64,000 nt of DNA from Bacillota bacterium (lineage in GTDB: Bacteria; Bacillota; Clostridia; Peptostreptococcales; Anaerovoracaceae). The notes under the pieces were generated by a model that had not been told where the DNA came from, ran no database searches, and saw nothing but the letters and a program-made list of their open reading frames with translations. The DNA is taken from positions 46,954 to 110,953 of the forward strand of contig JAQYCQ010000038.1 of assembly GCA_028724585.1 (NCBI GenBank), written 5' to 3'. The number at the start of each line of letters is the position of its first letter. Within the stretch, counting starts at the first letter, position 1. Positions 1 through 9,343 of this stretch are shown here, one piece after another. The translations under genes and the position numbers were made by a program.

Positions 1-141
1 AGAGGCGAGCGCAACGATTCATCGTATATAGTCTATACGATACAGAAGGCGGCTGAATATCTGGGAAAGACATTCGAGGAGACCGCCGATCTCACATACC
101 GCAACGCTGTCAGCTTTTTCGGGATAGACGAAGCTGAATAG
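1..141 (+). CDS. TatD family metal-dependent hydrolase, C-terminal end only
   Basis: The frame open at the left edge gives 46 residues and stops at TAG 139-141. The tail reads like the end of TatD-type deoxyribonucleases: an Arg-Asn-(Asp/Glu) segment near the start, a helix with IQKAAEYLGK, then TYRNAVSFFGI, which matches the family's closing pattern (T-x2-N-x3-LF). The metal-binding histidines would lie upstream, outside the window. TatD proteins are TIM-barrel hydrolases with 3'-5' exonuclease or D-aminoacyl-tRNA related activity. tilS begins 24 bases downstream, so they may be co-transcribed. Family assignment rests on a short tail. Confidence 0.6.
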   Translation, partial: RGERNDSSYIVYTIQKAAEYLGKTFEETADLTYRNAVSFFGIDEAE

Positions 142-164
142 GACGGCATTTTCGGGGGATAGAT

Positions 165-1625
165 TTGGATAAGAGTAAATTAAGCCCGCTTGCGTCAGCA
201 GCTGCTGACAGCATAAGAAAATACGGGATGATAAATTTCGGGGACAGCGTGGTCGTAGGCCTTTCGGGAGGTCCGGATTCTGTCTGCCTGCTGAGCGTAC
301 TGAGTGAGCTGAGGCCGGTACTGGGCATAAAAAGCCTGCACGCTGTTCACATAAACCATTGCCTGAGAGGCGAAGAAAGCATGGGCGACGAGAAATCCGC
401 CGGTAAAATGGCGGAGAGATTCGGAGCCAGCTTCGATGCTGTGCGCTACGATGTCAGGAAGATGGCAGAGGAGCAGGGCATCGGCGAGGAAGAGATGGGA
501 CGCCGGCTCAGGTACACGACATTCGAAGTATTCAGGGATAAATACGGGGCGCAGCGCATAGCGGTCGCCCACAACAGGAACGACCAGGCTGAGACTGTGC
601 TGATGCGGGTGATCCGCGGTACAGGCATACACGGCCTGACAGGGATAGAACACATTCGGGAAGACGGAGTAGTCATAAGGCCGCTCCTCGATATAGACCG
701 CGCGGATATAGAGGCTTACTGTGAGGAACGGGAGCTGAAGCCGCGTATAGACAGCACGAACCTCAAGCCTGTATATACCAGGAACAGGCTCAGGCTCAAC
801 CTCATGCCGTACATGAGGAGCGAATTCAACCCGCGGCTGGACGACGCGCTGACTAGACTGGCGGCCCAGGCGGCGGAGGCAGATGATCTTCTCCGGCAGG
901 AAGCTATTAGGTTTCTTGACGATATGGACCGCTGGGATAAAAAAGAGTCGGTCCTGGACCTTGAAGGATTCGGGGATCTTCATCCGGCTGTGGAAAAGCG
1001 CGTACTCACCGAGATAACCGAGCGCATAGGGGCCTCCCATAATCTCACCGCCAATGCTGTAGACCGTATGATGGATACGGCGCTGGAGGGGGAAGAGCCG
1101 CGGCAGGCGGATATTTCAGACGGCTGCTATGTCAGAAGATCGTATGGGAAGCTCTGGTTCCTCAGAAAAGAAGAGGAGGAAGACCGGAGGATAGACGGTC
1201 ACGTGGGGATCCCGGCCGAGCAGCTTGAAAAAGAAGGGAAAGCTGTCCTGAAGACAGCTTCCGCCGAGATCAGCCTTACGCTTCTCCGCGGAGCGGACTC
1301 TGTGAGCGGAGCTCACGTGAAAAGGCAGGGCCCGGGCGCTGAAGAAGTGCGCGCTGTTCTTGATTTTGACAGGCTCATGGAAATGGGCAGCCCGGTATTC
1401 AGGAACAGGAGGCCCGGCGACAGGTTCAGGCCTTTAGGAATGCTCGGCCATAAGAAGATCCAGGATTTCTTTACAGACAGGAAGGTCCCGGCCCAGGAAA
1501 GGGATTCAGTGATACTGCTGGCTGCCGGCGGCAGGATAGTTCTCGCCGGAGGCGAGGTCAGCGGAGACTGCGCTGTGGATGAGAATACTGAAAAGATGCT
1601 CCTGGTTGAATACGTTCGCAATTGA
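165..1625 (+). CDS. tilS: tRNA(Ile)-lysidine synthase
   Basis: Adds lysine to C34 of the AUA-reading tRNA-Ile2 in an ATP-dependent reaction, changing its codon and amino-acid identity. The N-terminal PP-loop ATPase signature SGGPDS is at residues about 34-39, followed by the HxN and RRxR-type segments of N-type ATP pyrophosphatases (LRYTTFEVF, HNRNDQAETVLMR). The rest carries the TilS substrate-binding and C-terminal domains (NRRPGDRFRPLG near the end). At 486 aa the length is normal for Firmicutes. The start is TTG at 165, with a GGGGGA ribosome site at 154-159. The usual neighbour hpt is absent, and ftsH follows after about 130 bases. Confidence 0.95.
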   Translation: MDKSKLSPLASAAADSIRKYGMINFGDSVVVGLSGGPDSVCLLSVLSELRPVLGIKSLHAVHINHCLRGEESMGDEKSAGKMAERFGASFDAVRYDVRKMAEEQGIGEEEMGRRLRYTTFEVFRDKYGAQRIAVAHNRNDQAETVLMRVIRGTGIHGLTGIEHIREDGVVIRPLLDIDRADIEAYCEERELKPRIDSTNLKPVYTRNRLRLNLMPYMRSEFNPRLDDALTRLAAQAAEADDLLRQEAIRFLDDMDRWDKKESVLDLEGFGDLHPAVEKRVLTEITERIGASHNLTANAVDRMMDTALEGEEPRQADISDGCYVRRSYGKLWFLRKEEEEDRRIDGHVGIPAEQLEKEGKAVLKTASAEISLTLLRGADSVSGAHVKRQGPGAEEVRAVLDFDRLMEMGSPVFRNRRPGDRFRPLGMLGHKKIQDFFTDRKVPAQERDSVILLAAGGRIVLAGGEVSGDCAVDENTEKMLLVEYVRN

Positions 1626-1755
1626 ATAATAAAAGACGTTATGATAAAATATGTAGTCAATTGGCTCCGGATAGCCTTCTCACTCTCCGGAACGTTAATA
1701 TAGATCGAAATGGCAAGAAGATATAATCCTTTTATTGCTGCGACAGGAGGTCGTC

Positions 1756-3831
1756 GTGAAAAATAGAAAATGGTACAGAACTGCCCTCATTTATGCTGCC
1801 ATATTGCTGTTCGTCATAGGAATGGCGCTGCTCTACACGCAGGGGCAGACATCGAACGATGTAAAAGAGGTGACGTTTACGAAATTCGTCAGCGAGCTTT
1901 CTGACGAAAACATCAAGAAACTTGAGCTCAAGGATACGAGCATGGAGGCTGTCTTAAACGATGGCAGCAAGATCCACGCCTACGCTCCGTCTACTATCCA
2001 GCTCATGTCTATCAATGACAAGTACATAATGCCGCAGGTGGAGTCGGGCAAGATCACGCTGGCGAGCACTAAGCCGCAGACGACGCCTTGGTATATCAGC
2101 ATGCTCCCTTATCTGCTGACGATAGTCATATTCGTCGGCCTCTGGATATTCTTCATGAATTCCAGCCAGGGAGGAACAGGAAGGGCTATGTCCTTCGGCA
2201 AGAGCAAGGCGCACATGGTCAACAAGGACGAAAATCCGGTAACATTTGACGATGTAGCGGGCCTTAAGGAAGAAAAAGAGGAACTGCAGGAGATAGTAGA
2301 CTTTCTGCGGCGGCCTGGAAAATACACGCGCATGGGCGCCCGTATACCGAAAGGTGTGCTGCTGGTGGGCCCTCCGGGCACAGGTAAGACATATGTTACC
2401 AGAGCTGTAGCTGGCGAGGCAGGCGTGCCTTTCTTCAGCATTTCCGGCTCTGATTTCGTAGAGATGTTCGTCGGTGTCGGCGCGTCCCGTGTAAGGGACC
2501 TGTTCGACCAGGCTAAGAAGAATGCTCCTTCTATCATATTCATAGATGAGATAGACGCTGTCGGCAGGCGCAGAGGCGCCGGACTCGGCGGCGGACACGA
2601 CGAGAGGGAGCAGACCCTCAACCAGATGCTGGTCGAGATGGATGGTTTCGGTGTAAACGAAGGCGTTATCGTGTTCGCGGCAACTAACAGACCTGACGTA
2701 CTGGATCCGGCTCTGCTGAGACCGGGCAGATTCGACAGGCAGATCACCATCGGCCTGCCTGACGTTACAGGAAGGGAAGAAGTCTTCAGAGTACATGCCA
2801 AGAACAAACCGCTGGGCCCTGATGTTGACCTCGGTGTGCTGGCAAGGATGACTCCGGGATTCTCCCCTGCTGATATCGAAAATATCCTCAACGAGGCTTC
2901 CCTGCTGACAGTAAGGCGCGGCGGCAAGACCATAGGCATGGACGAAATGGAAGAAGCCATCACAAGGGTAATGGCCGGACCTGCCAAGAAGAGCCGCAAG
3001 GTTACCGAGGCAGAGCGCAGGCTCACTGCTTTCCACGAAGCGGGCCACGCTGTGCTCATCAGGTGCCTGCCTAACTCTGATCCTGTACACCAGATCACGA
3101 TAGTCCCTCACGGAATGGCCGGAGGCATGACCATGTTCCTGCCTAACGAGGACAGGTCGTTCGAATCTAAGGAAAGAATGAAGGATTCGCTCGTTCACCT
3201 GCTGGGCGGACGTGTTGCTGAACAGCTGGTGCTGGGCGACATAAGCACGGGTGCCAGCAACGATATACAGAGAGCTACAGATATAGCCCGCAACATGGTA
3301 ATGAGATACGGTATGAGCAAAAAGCTCGGCGCCATCAATTACGCGGGATCACAGGAGGTCTTCATCGGCAAGGATTTTGCCGAGAAGCAGCCTTATTCTG
3401 AGCAGACAGCCGCTCTCATAGACAGCGAGGTCAAGAGACTCATAGACGAAGCTTACGCCAGGGCTGAGCAGCTCCTCACAGAACATTCGGACAAGCTCCA
3501 TCTTGTAGCCGAGACTCTGCTCGAGGTCGAGACCCTCGATGCTGAACAGTTCGAAGACCTCTTCACAGGCTCCAGGACTAAGGAAGACGTCATCCAGGAG
3601 GTCCACGAAAAGGCTGAGAAGATGCGCCAGAAGATAGACGCTCAGAAGAAGAGAGAAAAAGAGGAAGAAGCTGCGGAGGAAGAGAGACGCAGACGTGAAA
3701 TGGCCGATCAGGACGAGTTCATGAAGATGGTAAAAGAGCTCAATCCTGATGACATTGTGTTTAAGCACAATAACGGCGGCAAAGGCGGCAGTGACAGCGG
3801 AAACGGCGGTTCCAACGGGGACGCCCGCTGA
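1756..3831 (+). CDS. ftsH: ATP-dependent zinc metalloprotease FtsH
   Basis: Membrane-bound AAA+ protease that extracts and degrades membrane and unstable cytosolic proteins. From the GTG at 1756 (preceded by CAGGAGG at 1744-1750) the protein is 691 aa. This start is preferred to the upstream TTG at 1735 because of that ribosome site. It has a TM segment near residues 8-27, an extracytoplasmic domain, a second TM near 118-136, Walker A GPPGTGKT at 205-212, Walker B with D264-E265, the SRH arginines, and the zinc motif HEAGH at 427-431. The last ~60 residues are a charged coiled coil followed by a Gly/Asn/Ser-rich tail. Position after tilS is the usual Firmicute order. Confidence 0.97.
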   Translation: MKNRKWYRTALIYAAILLFVIGMALLYTQGQTSNDVKEVTFTKFVSELSDENIKKLELKDTSMEAVLNDGSKIHAYAPSTIQLMSINDKYIMPQVESGKITLASTKPQTTPWYISMLPYLLTIVIFVGLWIFFMNSSQGGTGRAMSFGKSKAHMVNKDENPVTFDDVAGLKEEKEELQEIVDFLRRPGKYTRMGARIPKGVLLVGPPGTGKTYVTRAVAGEAGVPFFSISGSDFVEMFVGVGASRVRDLFDQAKKNAPSIIFIDEIDAVGRRRGAGLGGGHDEREQTLNQMLVEMDGFGVNEGVIVFAATNRPDVLDPALLRPGRFDRQITIGLPDVTGREEVFRVHAKNKPLGPDVDLGVLARMTPGFSPADIENILNEASLLTVRRGGKTIGMDEMEEAITRVMAGPAKKSRKVTEAERRLTAFHEAGHAVLIRCLPNSDPVHQITIVPHGMAGGMTMFLPNEDRSFESKERMKDSLVHLLGGRVAEQLVLGDISTGASNDIQRATDIARNMVMRYGMSKKLGAINYAGSQEVFIGKDFAEKQPYSEQTAALIDSEVKRLIDEAYARAEQLLTEHSDKLHLVAETLLEVETLDAEQFEDLFTGSRTKEDVIQEVHEKAEKMRQKIDAQKKREKEEEAAEEERRRREMADQDEFMKMVKELNPDDIVFKHNNGGKGGSDSGNGGSNGDAR

Positions 3832-3906
3832 TCAGGCATATAAATTTAATGGAGAAAGGAACGGAAGCTCAGGTCCGCAGGGACCACAGCTACCGGGGAG
3901 GAACTA

Positions 3907-4755
3907 ATGTTAATGGCATTCGATGTTGGCAATACCAACATAGTACTCGGTGTTTTCGACGGAAAAAATCTTATCCAGAGCTGGAGGCTCCAGACAGATA
4001 AAGAAAAGAGCGCTGACGAGTATGGCATGATCATCAATGAGCTGTTCAAATACAACGGGCTCAATATCAAGGACGTGGACGACGTCATCATTTCCACGGT
4101 CGTGCCTTCTATCTCATACACTCTTCAGCACTTAGCGATCAAATATTTCAACATCAGGGCTATAGAGGTAGGGCCTGGCATTAAGACAGGAATGGTCATC
4201 AAATACGACAACCCTAAGCAGGTAGGCGCGGACCGCATAGTCAACGCCGTAGCGGCATACCACAAATACGGCGGGCCGCTCATCGTCATAGACTTCGGTA
4301 CGGCGACGACTTTCTGCTGCATTTCCGAGAACTGCGAATATCTCGGCGGTACCATCGCGCCGGGCCTCGTGATCTCTTCCGATGCCCTGTTCGAGAAGAC
4401 AGCTAAGCTGCCGAGGGTAGAGTTGCTGGAGCCGGGACACGTGATCTGCCGCAATACTATCGAGAGCATGCAGTCAGGTCTCGTATACGGACATATGGGA
4501 GTTGTCGACTTCATCGTCAACAAGATGAAGGAAGAGTACATGGAGAAATACGCCGGGTCGGACAAGCCTATCCAGGTCATTGCCACAGGCGGACTGGCCA
4601 CTATGGTATCGAGAGGCGCTAAATCAATAGATAAAGTTGACAGGCTCCTTACGCTCGAAGGCCTGCAGTTCATCTACGAGAAGAACCGCAACAACTTCAG
4701 CCGCAGAAGCCGCGAGAGCAGCGAGAGCATAGAGCTCAAGGCGCTGCGCATATGA
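3907..4755 (+). CDS. coaX: Type III pantothenate kinase
   Basis: First step of coenzyme A synthesis: phosphorylation of pantothenate. CoaX enzymes need a monovalent cation and are not feedback-inhibited by CoA. The N-terminus [14 protein letters not shown] is the ASKHA phosphate-1 motif. PGIKTG, GADR and DFGTATT (phosphate-2) follow in the expected order. At 282 aa it is slightly longer than the usual ~255-260 because of a basic C-terminal tail rich in Arg and Ser. The ribosome site GGGGAGGAA lies just before the ATG. The next gene overlaps by 4 bases (ATGA), so coaX and dusB are likely translationally coupled. Confidence 0.95.
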   Translation: MLMAFDVGNTNIVLGVFDGKNLIQSWRLQTDKEKSADEYGMIINELFKYNGLNIKDVDDVIISTVVPSISYTLQHLAIKYFNIRAIEVGPGIKTGMVIKYDNPKQVGADRIVNAVAAYHKYGGPLIVIDFGTATTFCCISENCEYLGGTIAPGLVISSDALFEKTAKLPRVELLEPGHVICRNTIESMQSGLVYGHMGVVDFIVNKMKEEYMEKYAGSDKPIQVIATGGLATMVSRGAKSIDKVDRLLTLEGLQFIYEKNRNNFSRRSRESSESIELKALRI

Positions 4756-5795
4756 CGGAGGATAAGTTGGGAGAAGCAGGCGTTCAGACTGAAAAGACTA
4801 CAGAGAGAAAAGGCCGGGGCGCCTGCAGTATCGCGGGCATAGCTTTCGATAACCCGTATTTTCTAGCTCCGCTGGCGGGAGTTACAGATTCACCTTACAG
4901 ACGTATCTGCAGGAGCTTCGGCGCGGGAGCGGTATACTCGGAGATGGTCAGCGCCAAAGGCATGTATTATAACGACGGCGAGACCAGGCGTCTGCTCAAT
5001 ACCCACGAAGACGAGAAGCCGGTGGTCTATCAGATATTCGGCTCTGAGCCCGACATGATCGCCTACGCTGCAGAAGAGCTTTCCGGCCGTGAAAACTGTA
5101 TGCTGGATATCAATATGGGATGCCCGGTGCAGAAGATAGTCAAAAACGGCGACGGCTCAGCCCTGCTCAAAAATCCGGAGCTGGCCGCAGATGTGATGCG
5201 CGCGGCTGTAAAACACTCGTCTAAGCCGGTCACCGCCAAGATAAGGATAGGCTGGGACCGTGACAATATAAACGCGGTGGAGGTCGCTGAGCGTCTGGAG
5301 GACGCCGGCGCGGCCGCTATAGCTGTCCACGGCAGGACGCGTGACCAGTTCTACAGCGGAGCCGCTGACAGGTCCGTGATAAAACAGGTCAAAGAAGCTG
5401 TCAGCATCCCTGTCATCGGGAACGGAGACATCTTCAATGTCGCCGATGCTGAATCTATGTTCGAGGAGACAGGCTGCGACGCTGTCATGGTGGCCAGGGG
5501 AGCTCTGGGCAACCCGTGGATCTTCAAGTCGCTCACAGAGGGAAAGGACTATATCCCGCCCGTTCCTGAGCGCGTCGAAATAATAAAAAAGCATTTTGGT
5601 TATCTGCTCGCCGAAAAAGGCGAGTATATTGCTGTCAGGTGCATGCGTAAGCATATAGGCTGGTACATCAAGGGGATCAGAGGAGCTGTGCGCATCAGAC
5701 GCAGGATAAATACGCTGGAAACAGCAGAGGAAATATATAAAGATCTTGATCTGCTTTGCGCAGAAAACATGGAAAGGAATCAGGAGAATGGCTAA
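4752..5795 (+). CDS. dusB: tRNA-dihydrouridine synthase (DusB-like)
   Basis: FMN-dependent enzyme reducing specific uridines in the tRNA D-loop. The TIM-barrel motifs are [13 protein letters not shown], the catalytic-cysteine region INMGCPV, KIRIGW, HGRTR, GNGDI and [12 protein letters not shown]. The ATG at 4752 overlaps coaX by 4 bases. An in-frame TTG at 4767 has a better-placed GGAGG (4757-4761), so translation may really start there, giving 342 aa; the first ~25 residues are not conserved family sequence. The 3' end overlaps greA by 8 bases. The dusB-greA-lysS order resembles the dus-lysS pair of bacilli. Confidence 0.93.
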   Translation: MTEDKLGEAGVQTEKTTERKGRGACSIAGIAFDNPYFLAPLAGVTDSPYRRICRSFGAGAVYSEMVSAKGMYYNDGETRRLLNTHEDEKPVVYQIFGSEPDMIAYAAEELSGRENCMLDINMGCPVQKIVKNGDGSALLKNPELAADVMRAAVKHSSKPVTAKIRIGWDRDNINAVEVAERLEDAGAAAIAVHGRTRDQFYSGAADRSVIKQVKEAVSIPVIGNGDIFNVADAESMFEETGCDAVMVARGALGNPWIFKSLTEGKDYIPPVPERVEIIKKHFGYLLAEKGEYIAVRCMRKHIGWYIKGIRGAVRIRRRINTLETAEEIYKDLDLLCAENMERNQENG

Positions 5796-6270
5796 TTCAG
5801 AAGAAAAGCTCATTACCAGAGAAGGATATGACAAACTGGTCGCTGAACGTGACGAACTGGTAACTGTCAAGAGAAAAGAAATAGCTGCCCAGCTCGGTGA
5901 AGCCATCGCTCAGGGCGACCTGTCCGAGAACGCCGACTACGATGCCGCTAAGAACGCTCAGGCTGAAAACGAAGAGCGTATATACAAACTCGAAAATATG
6001 ATCAAGAACGCCAAGATCATAGATGAGTCTGAGATCCAGGCGGACAGGGTAAACCTCGGACATACTGTCAAGGTGCTTAACGTAGAGCAGGATCAGGAGC
6101 ATACCTACAAGATCGTCGGCGCTAACGAATCAGATCCGCTCAGCGGACTTATCTCGAACGAATCGCCTGTAGGCAGGGGCCTCATGGGAACCAGGCTCGG
6201 CGAAACAGCTGAGATAGAGATCCCTGACAGGATCATCCACCTCAAGGTCCTCGATATCACAAGAGACTAA
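5788..6270 (+). CDS. greA: Transcription elongation factor GreA
   Basis: Rescues backtracked RNA polymerase by stimulating cleavage of the nascent transcript 3' end. The 160-aa product starts [17 protein letters not shown]. It has the N-terminal coiled coil with the acidic tip region (GDLSENADYDAAKN) and a C-terminal FKBP-like domain with SNESPVGRGLMG and a final IHLKVLDI strand. The ATG at 5788 lies inside the end of dusB (8-base overlap). AAAGGA at 5773-5778 and AGGAG at 5782-5786 precede it. An upstream in-frame ATG at 5746 would add 14 residues unlike GreA and is rejected. Confidence 0.96.
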   Translation: MANSEEKLITREGYDKLVAERDELVTVKRKEIAAQLGEAIAQGDLSENADYDAAKNAQAENEERIYKLENMIKNAKIIDESEIQADRVNLGHTVKVLNVEQDQEHTYKIVGANESDPLSGLISNESPVGRGLMGTRLGETAEIEIPDRIIHLKVLDITRD

Positions 6271-6299
6271 ATAACACGAATCAGAACAGGAATAGATAT

Positions 6300-8402
6300 A
6301 TGGCTAACAATAAGAACAATATGCCCGGAGACGAGCAGGGCCTCAGCGAGCAGCGACTGATTAGGAGACAGAAGCTGGCTGACCTTCAGGCTGCCGGCCG
6401 CGATCCTTTCAAGATCACAAAGTGGGATCAGGAGCAGAGAAGCGCTGAGATCAAAGAAAATTTCGATAAGTACGAAAACCAGAACGTGAGCATAGCAGGA
6501 AGGATCATGTCCAAGAGAGTCATGGGCAAGGCTTCCTTCATAGACCTTCTCGACAGGGACGGCAGGATCCAGTGTTTTGTTGCCAGGGACAATCTCGGCA
6601 GCGATGAGTACTCTATCTTCAAAAAGTACGATGTAGGCGACATCGTCGGCGTCAAGGGCGAAGTATTTAAGACAAAGACAGACGAGATCACAGTAAGGGC
6701 AGAGGAGCTCGTGCTCCTGTCAAAGTCCATCCAGGTCCTGCCTGAGAAGTTCCACGGACTTCAGGACGTGGACATGAGATACCGCCAGAGATACGTCGAT
6801 CTTATCATGAACACGGAGGTCAGGGATACTTTTAAAAAGCGTTCCAAGATCCTTTCAGCGATCAGGAATTTCCTCGCTGACCGTGACTTCATGGAAGTTG
6901 AGACCCCTATACTGGTAGCCAACGCCGGCGGAGCGGCAGCGCGTCCGTTCGAGACCCACTTCAACTCCCTGGACGAGGACTTCAAGCTCAGGATCTCGCT
7001 CGAGCTCTATCTTAAGAGACTCATAGTAGGCGGATTCGAGCGCGTGTTCGAGATCGGCAGAGTGTTCAGGAACGAGGGCCTCGACCCTAAGCATAACCCT
7101 GAGTTCACCCTTATGGAGCTCTATCAGGCATATACAGATTTCCACGGAATGATGGAGCTGGCTGAGAGTCTTTACCGCTACGTAGCTCAGGAAGTTCTGG
7201 GAACAACAAAGCTCCAGTACGGAGACAAGGTGATCGATCTGGGCAAGCCTTTCGAGCGCATCACTATGACAGAGGCTGTAAAGAAATATTCGGGCGTTGA
7301 CTTCGCCGAGATCCATACTCTGGAAGAAGCGAGAGCCGCAGCCGACAGCAAGGGCATAGAGTACGAGCAGCGCCACGAAAAGGGCGACATCCTCAACCTC
7401 TTCTTCGACGAATTCGTAGAAAAGAACCTGATCCAGCCTACATTCATCACAGAACACCCGATAGAGATCTCGCCGCTGACTAAAAAGAAGCCGGACGATC
7501 TGGAACACGTAGAGAGATTCGAGCTCTTCATGAACGGCTGGGAGCTGGCCAACGCTTACTCCGAGCTCAACGACCCTATAGACCAGCGTGAGCGTTTCCA
7601 GGAAGAAGAGAGACGTCTTGCCGCGGGAGACGATGAGGCTAACCATACTGATGAGGACTTCCTCAACGCCCTCGAGATCGGCATGCCTCCTACAGGCGGC
7701 ATCGGCTTCGGTATAGACCGTATGGTGATGCTCATGACCAACAGCTCGGCCATCAGGGACGTCCTGCTCTTCCCGACCATGAAGTCACTGGGCGGCAAGA
7801 ACAAGTCAGAGAAAAAGGCAGAAGAAGCTCCGGCCCTCGACGCTAAGATCAGCGTTGATGAAGCTATGGATCTGCTTAAGAAATACAACGAAGACCCCTT
7901 CCACCTCACTCATGGCGAGATGGTAGGAAAGCTCATGCGCTACTATGCCGAGAAATATGACGCTAAAAACGCCGATTTCTGGCAGGTAGTAGGCATCCTC
8001 CACGACCTTGACTGGGAGAAGTGGAATGACGCGGAGACCCATACCGTAAAGGCAGCCGAGCTCCTCGAAGAAGCCGGCGCGGATCCTCAGGTAGCCCACG
8101 CTATCCAGACCCATAACTCCGACAACAACGAAGAGCTGCCTAAGCCTGAGTCAAAGATGGAGAGAGTTCTCTGGGCTGTAGACGAGCTCTCAGGCCTCCT
8201 CAGCGCGGTCATCAAGATGTATCCGTCACACTCGGCTCAGGACCTCAATCTCAAGTCGGTCAAGAAAAAGTACAAGAACAAGAAGTTCGCCGCTGGCTGC
8301 GACCGTGATTACATCGAAAAGGGCGCTGAACTCAACGGCATGACTATAGAAGATCTCCTCGATTCAGTCATCGAAGCCGCAAAGGCAGTAGATTTCCAGT
8401 AA
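6300..8402 (+). CDS. lysS: Class II lysyl-tRNA synthetase fused to a C-terminal HD-domain protein
   Basis: Residues 1 to ~500 are a complete class II lysyl-tRNA synthetase: N-terminal OB-fold anticodon-binding domain (VSIAGRIMSKR), motif 2 (VFRNEGLD), the substrate-binding segment HNPEFTLMELYQAYTD, and motif 3 (GIGFGIDRMVMLM). A Lys/Glu/Ala-rich linker follows. The last ~165 residues form an HD-superfamily module with H538, the metal pair H568-D569 in GILHDLDWEKW, HTVKAAELL, IQTHN, and the block AVDELSGLLSAVIKMYPS. That module matches small stand-alone clostridial HDIG-type proteins. The frame is continuous with no stop between the parts. The 700-aa total compares with ~490-510 for ordinary LysS. 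The HD part's substrate is unknown. Confidence 0.93.
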   Translation: MANNKNNMPGDEQGLSEQRLIRRQKLADLQAAGRDPFKITKWDQEQRSAEIKENFDKYENQNVSIAGRIMSKRVMGKASFIDLLDRDGRIQCFVARDNLGSDEYSIFKKYDVGDIVGVKGEVFKTKTDEITVRAEELVLLSKSIQVLPEKFHGLQDVDMRYRQRYVDLIMNTEVRDTFKKRSKILSAIRNFLADRDFMEVETPILVANAGGAAARPFETHFNSLDEDFKLRISLELYLKRLIVGGFERVFEIGRVFRNEGLDPKHNPEFTLMELYQAYTDFHGMMELAESLYRYVAQEVLGTTKLQYGDKVIDLGKPFERITMTEAVKKYSGVDFAEIHTLEEARAAADSKGIEYEQRHEKGDILNLFFDEFVEKNLIQPTFITEHPIEISPLTKKKPDDLEHVERFELFMNGWELANAYSELNDPIDQRERFQEEERRLAAGDDEANHTDEDFLNALEIGMPPTGGIGFGIDRMVMLMTNSSAIRDVLLFPTMKSLGGKNKSEKKAEEAPALDAKISVDEAMDLLKKYNEDPFHLTHGEMVGKLMRYYAEKYDAKNADFWQVVGILHDLDWEKWNDAETHTVKAAELLEEAGADPQVAHAIQTHNSDNNEELPKPESKMERVLWAVDELSGLLSAVIKMYPSHSAQDLNLKSVKKKYKNKKFAAGCDRDYIEKGAELNGMTIEDLLDSVIEAAKAVDFQ

Positions 8403-8487
8403 TAAAAGCAAAGCAGGTTTGCTGCACCTGCCGCGTCCGCTCCGCGGACATGACGCCGGCGGAGCCGGCGTAAAACCGCAGATATAT

Positions 8488-8534
8488 AGATCCCCGCGGG
8501 AAAACCGGTCTGTTTTCCCGCGGGGATCTTTTTG
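8488..8534 (+). terminator. Intrinsic terminator after lysS
   Basis: Perfect 18-bp stem: AGATCCCCGCGGGAAAAC (8488-8505) pairs with 8512-8529 around a six-base loop. A T-run follows from 8529. It ends the tilS-lysS transcription unit. Confidence 0.93.
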
Positions 8535-8690
8535 TTAATTGTAAAATGAAATCAGAAACGCCTGATTTCTATTACCGCGAATAGTGTCCGTTATAAAACA
8601 CCGGCATATTTCGCGGCCTCCGGCCGCATTGCTCACGCTGCGTACCCGCATAGAAAGAGCCATTTCGCGCGATAAAAATGGCTGAAAATA

Positions 8691-8949
8691 AGCGGAGCCA
8701 GGGGTACCCTCACACAGCAGCGTTGAGACGAACGTATATCTTCCCAGTGTCAAGCGGCCTGAGACGGCGAAGCGGATTTAAGTTCTCATAACTTAAATCC
8801 GCAGCGGCGCACGTGTCCGAAGAAAAAACACATCGGTGTTTTTTCAAGATGCGCCGCGGTTCGTCGTCTCCCGCGAAGACACTGTCACAGGTTACGGAAG
8901 ATCACGTTCGGATCACCAGCTGCAGTGTGAGGGTACCCCTAGCTCCGCC
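8691..8949. repeat. Palindromic interspersed element, copy 1
   Basis: 259-bp element whose ends are inverted repeats of 25 bases: 8691-8715 pairs with 8925-8949, core GGGGTACCCTCACAC. Inner segments also pair: ATCTTCC near 8738 with GGAAGAT near 8897, and CAGTGTC near 8745 with GACACTG near 8878. Two internal hairpins close the structure, GCGGATTTAAG / CTTAAATCCGC (8771-8802) and the GGCGCA / TGCGCC arm with an A-rich stem (8806-8855). The fold is shared with the element at 16511-16772, although the stem sequences differ. It contains no ORF. It could be a non-autonomous mobile element or a structured RNA. Confidence 0.8.
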
Positions 8950-9343
8950 AGATTGTCAGTGATATCTTGGCAGTAGTACTCGCGTCAGCAATGTCCGCAG
9001 AGCGGACGCAGCTGCATGAGGAAGCGAGCGTGAGTGTATCGTTTCACAGGAGTTAAGTGATATGGACTTGTCCTGTGAAATGATGCCTCAGGATCGCGAT
9101 ATTACAGGCAGCTGCAGCAGAGGAGCAGACGGATTTCTCAAAAGAATAACAGATCGCTAAATTGTTTTTAGGAAGCGATGGCGAAGAATATAGTAGTGAT
9201 TCACTCTTCAAACTGATATCATATATATGAGTGGAGAATCAGATATTATTTACTGAATTTCGCGATCGCGGCATTGGCCACTCTGACGGAAAACGGTACA
9301 GCAGCCGTATTTTAGAATGAGTTTTAATGAGGAGCGTTTTACT

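Larger units (their letters stand above)
8403..9343. other. Long intergenic region with terminator, palindromic element and hairpins
   Basis: No credible coding frame is present. It holds two small compensating hairpins (8435-8449 with a TCC loop, 8454-8470 with a GGA loop), the lysS terminator at 8488-8534, and the palindromic element at 8691-8949. Further hairpins are TCCGC-AGA-GCGGA at 8994-9006 and a 10-bp stem TTTCACAGGA / TCCTGTGAAA at 9042-9051 and 9071-9080. The last 150 bases before the YARHG gene show nothing identifiable beyond that gene's ribosome site. Confidence 0.6.

Noticed and set aside
1954..3198. A 414-aa minus-strand frame within ftsH
   Set aside because: Antisense shadow of an unmistakable ftsH.
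8691..8949. An insertion sequence
   Set aside because: Inverted repeats are present but there is no transposase frame. At 259 bp it could only be a non-autonomous element, and covarying stems suggest structural selection instead.
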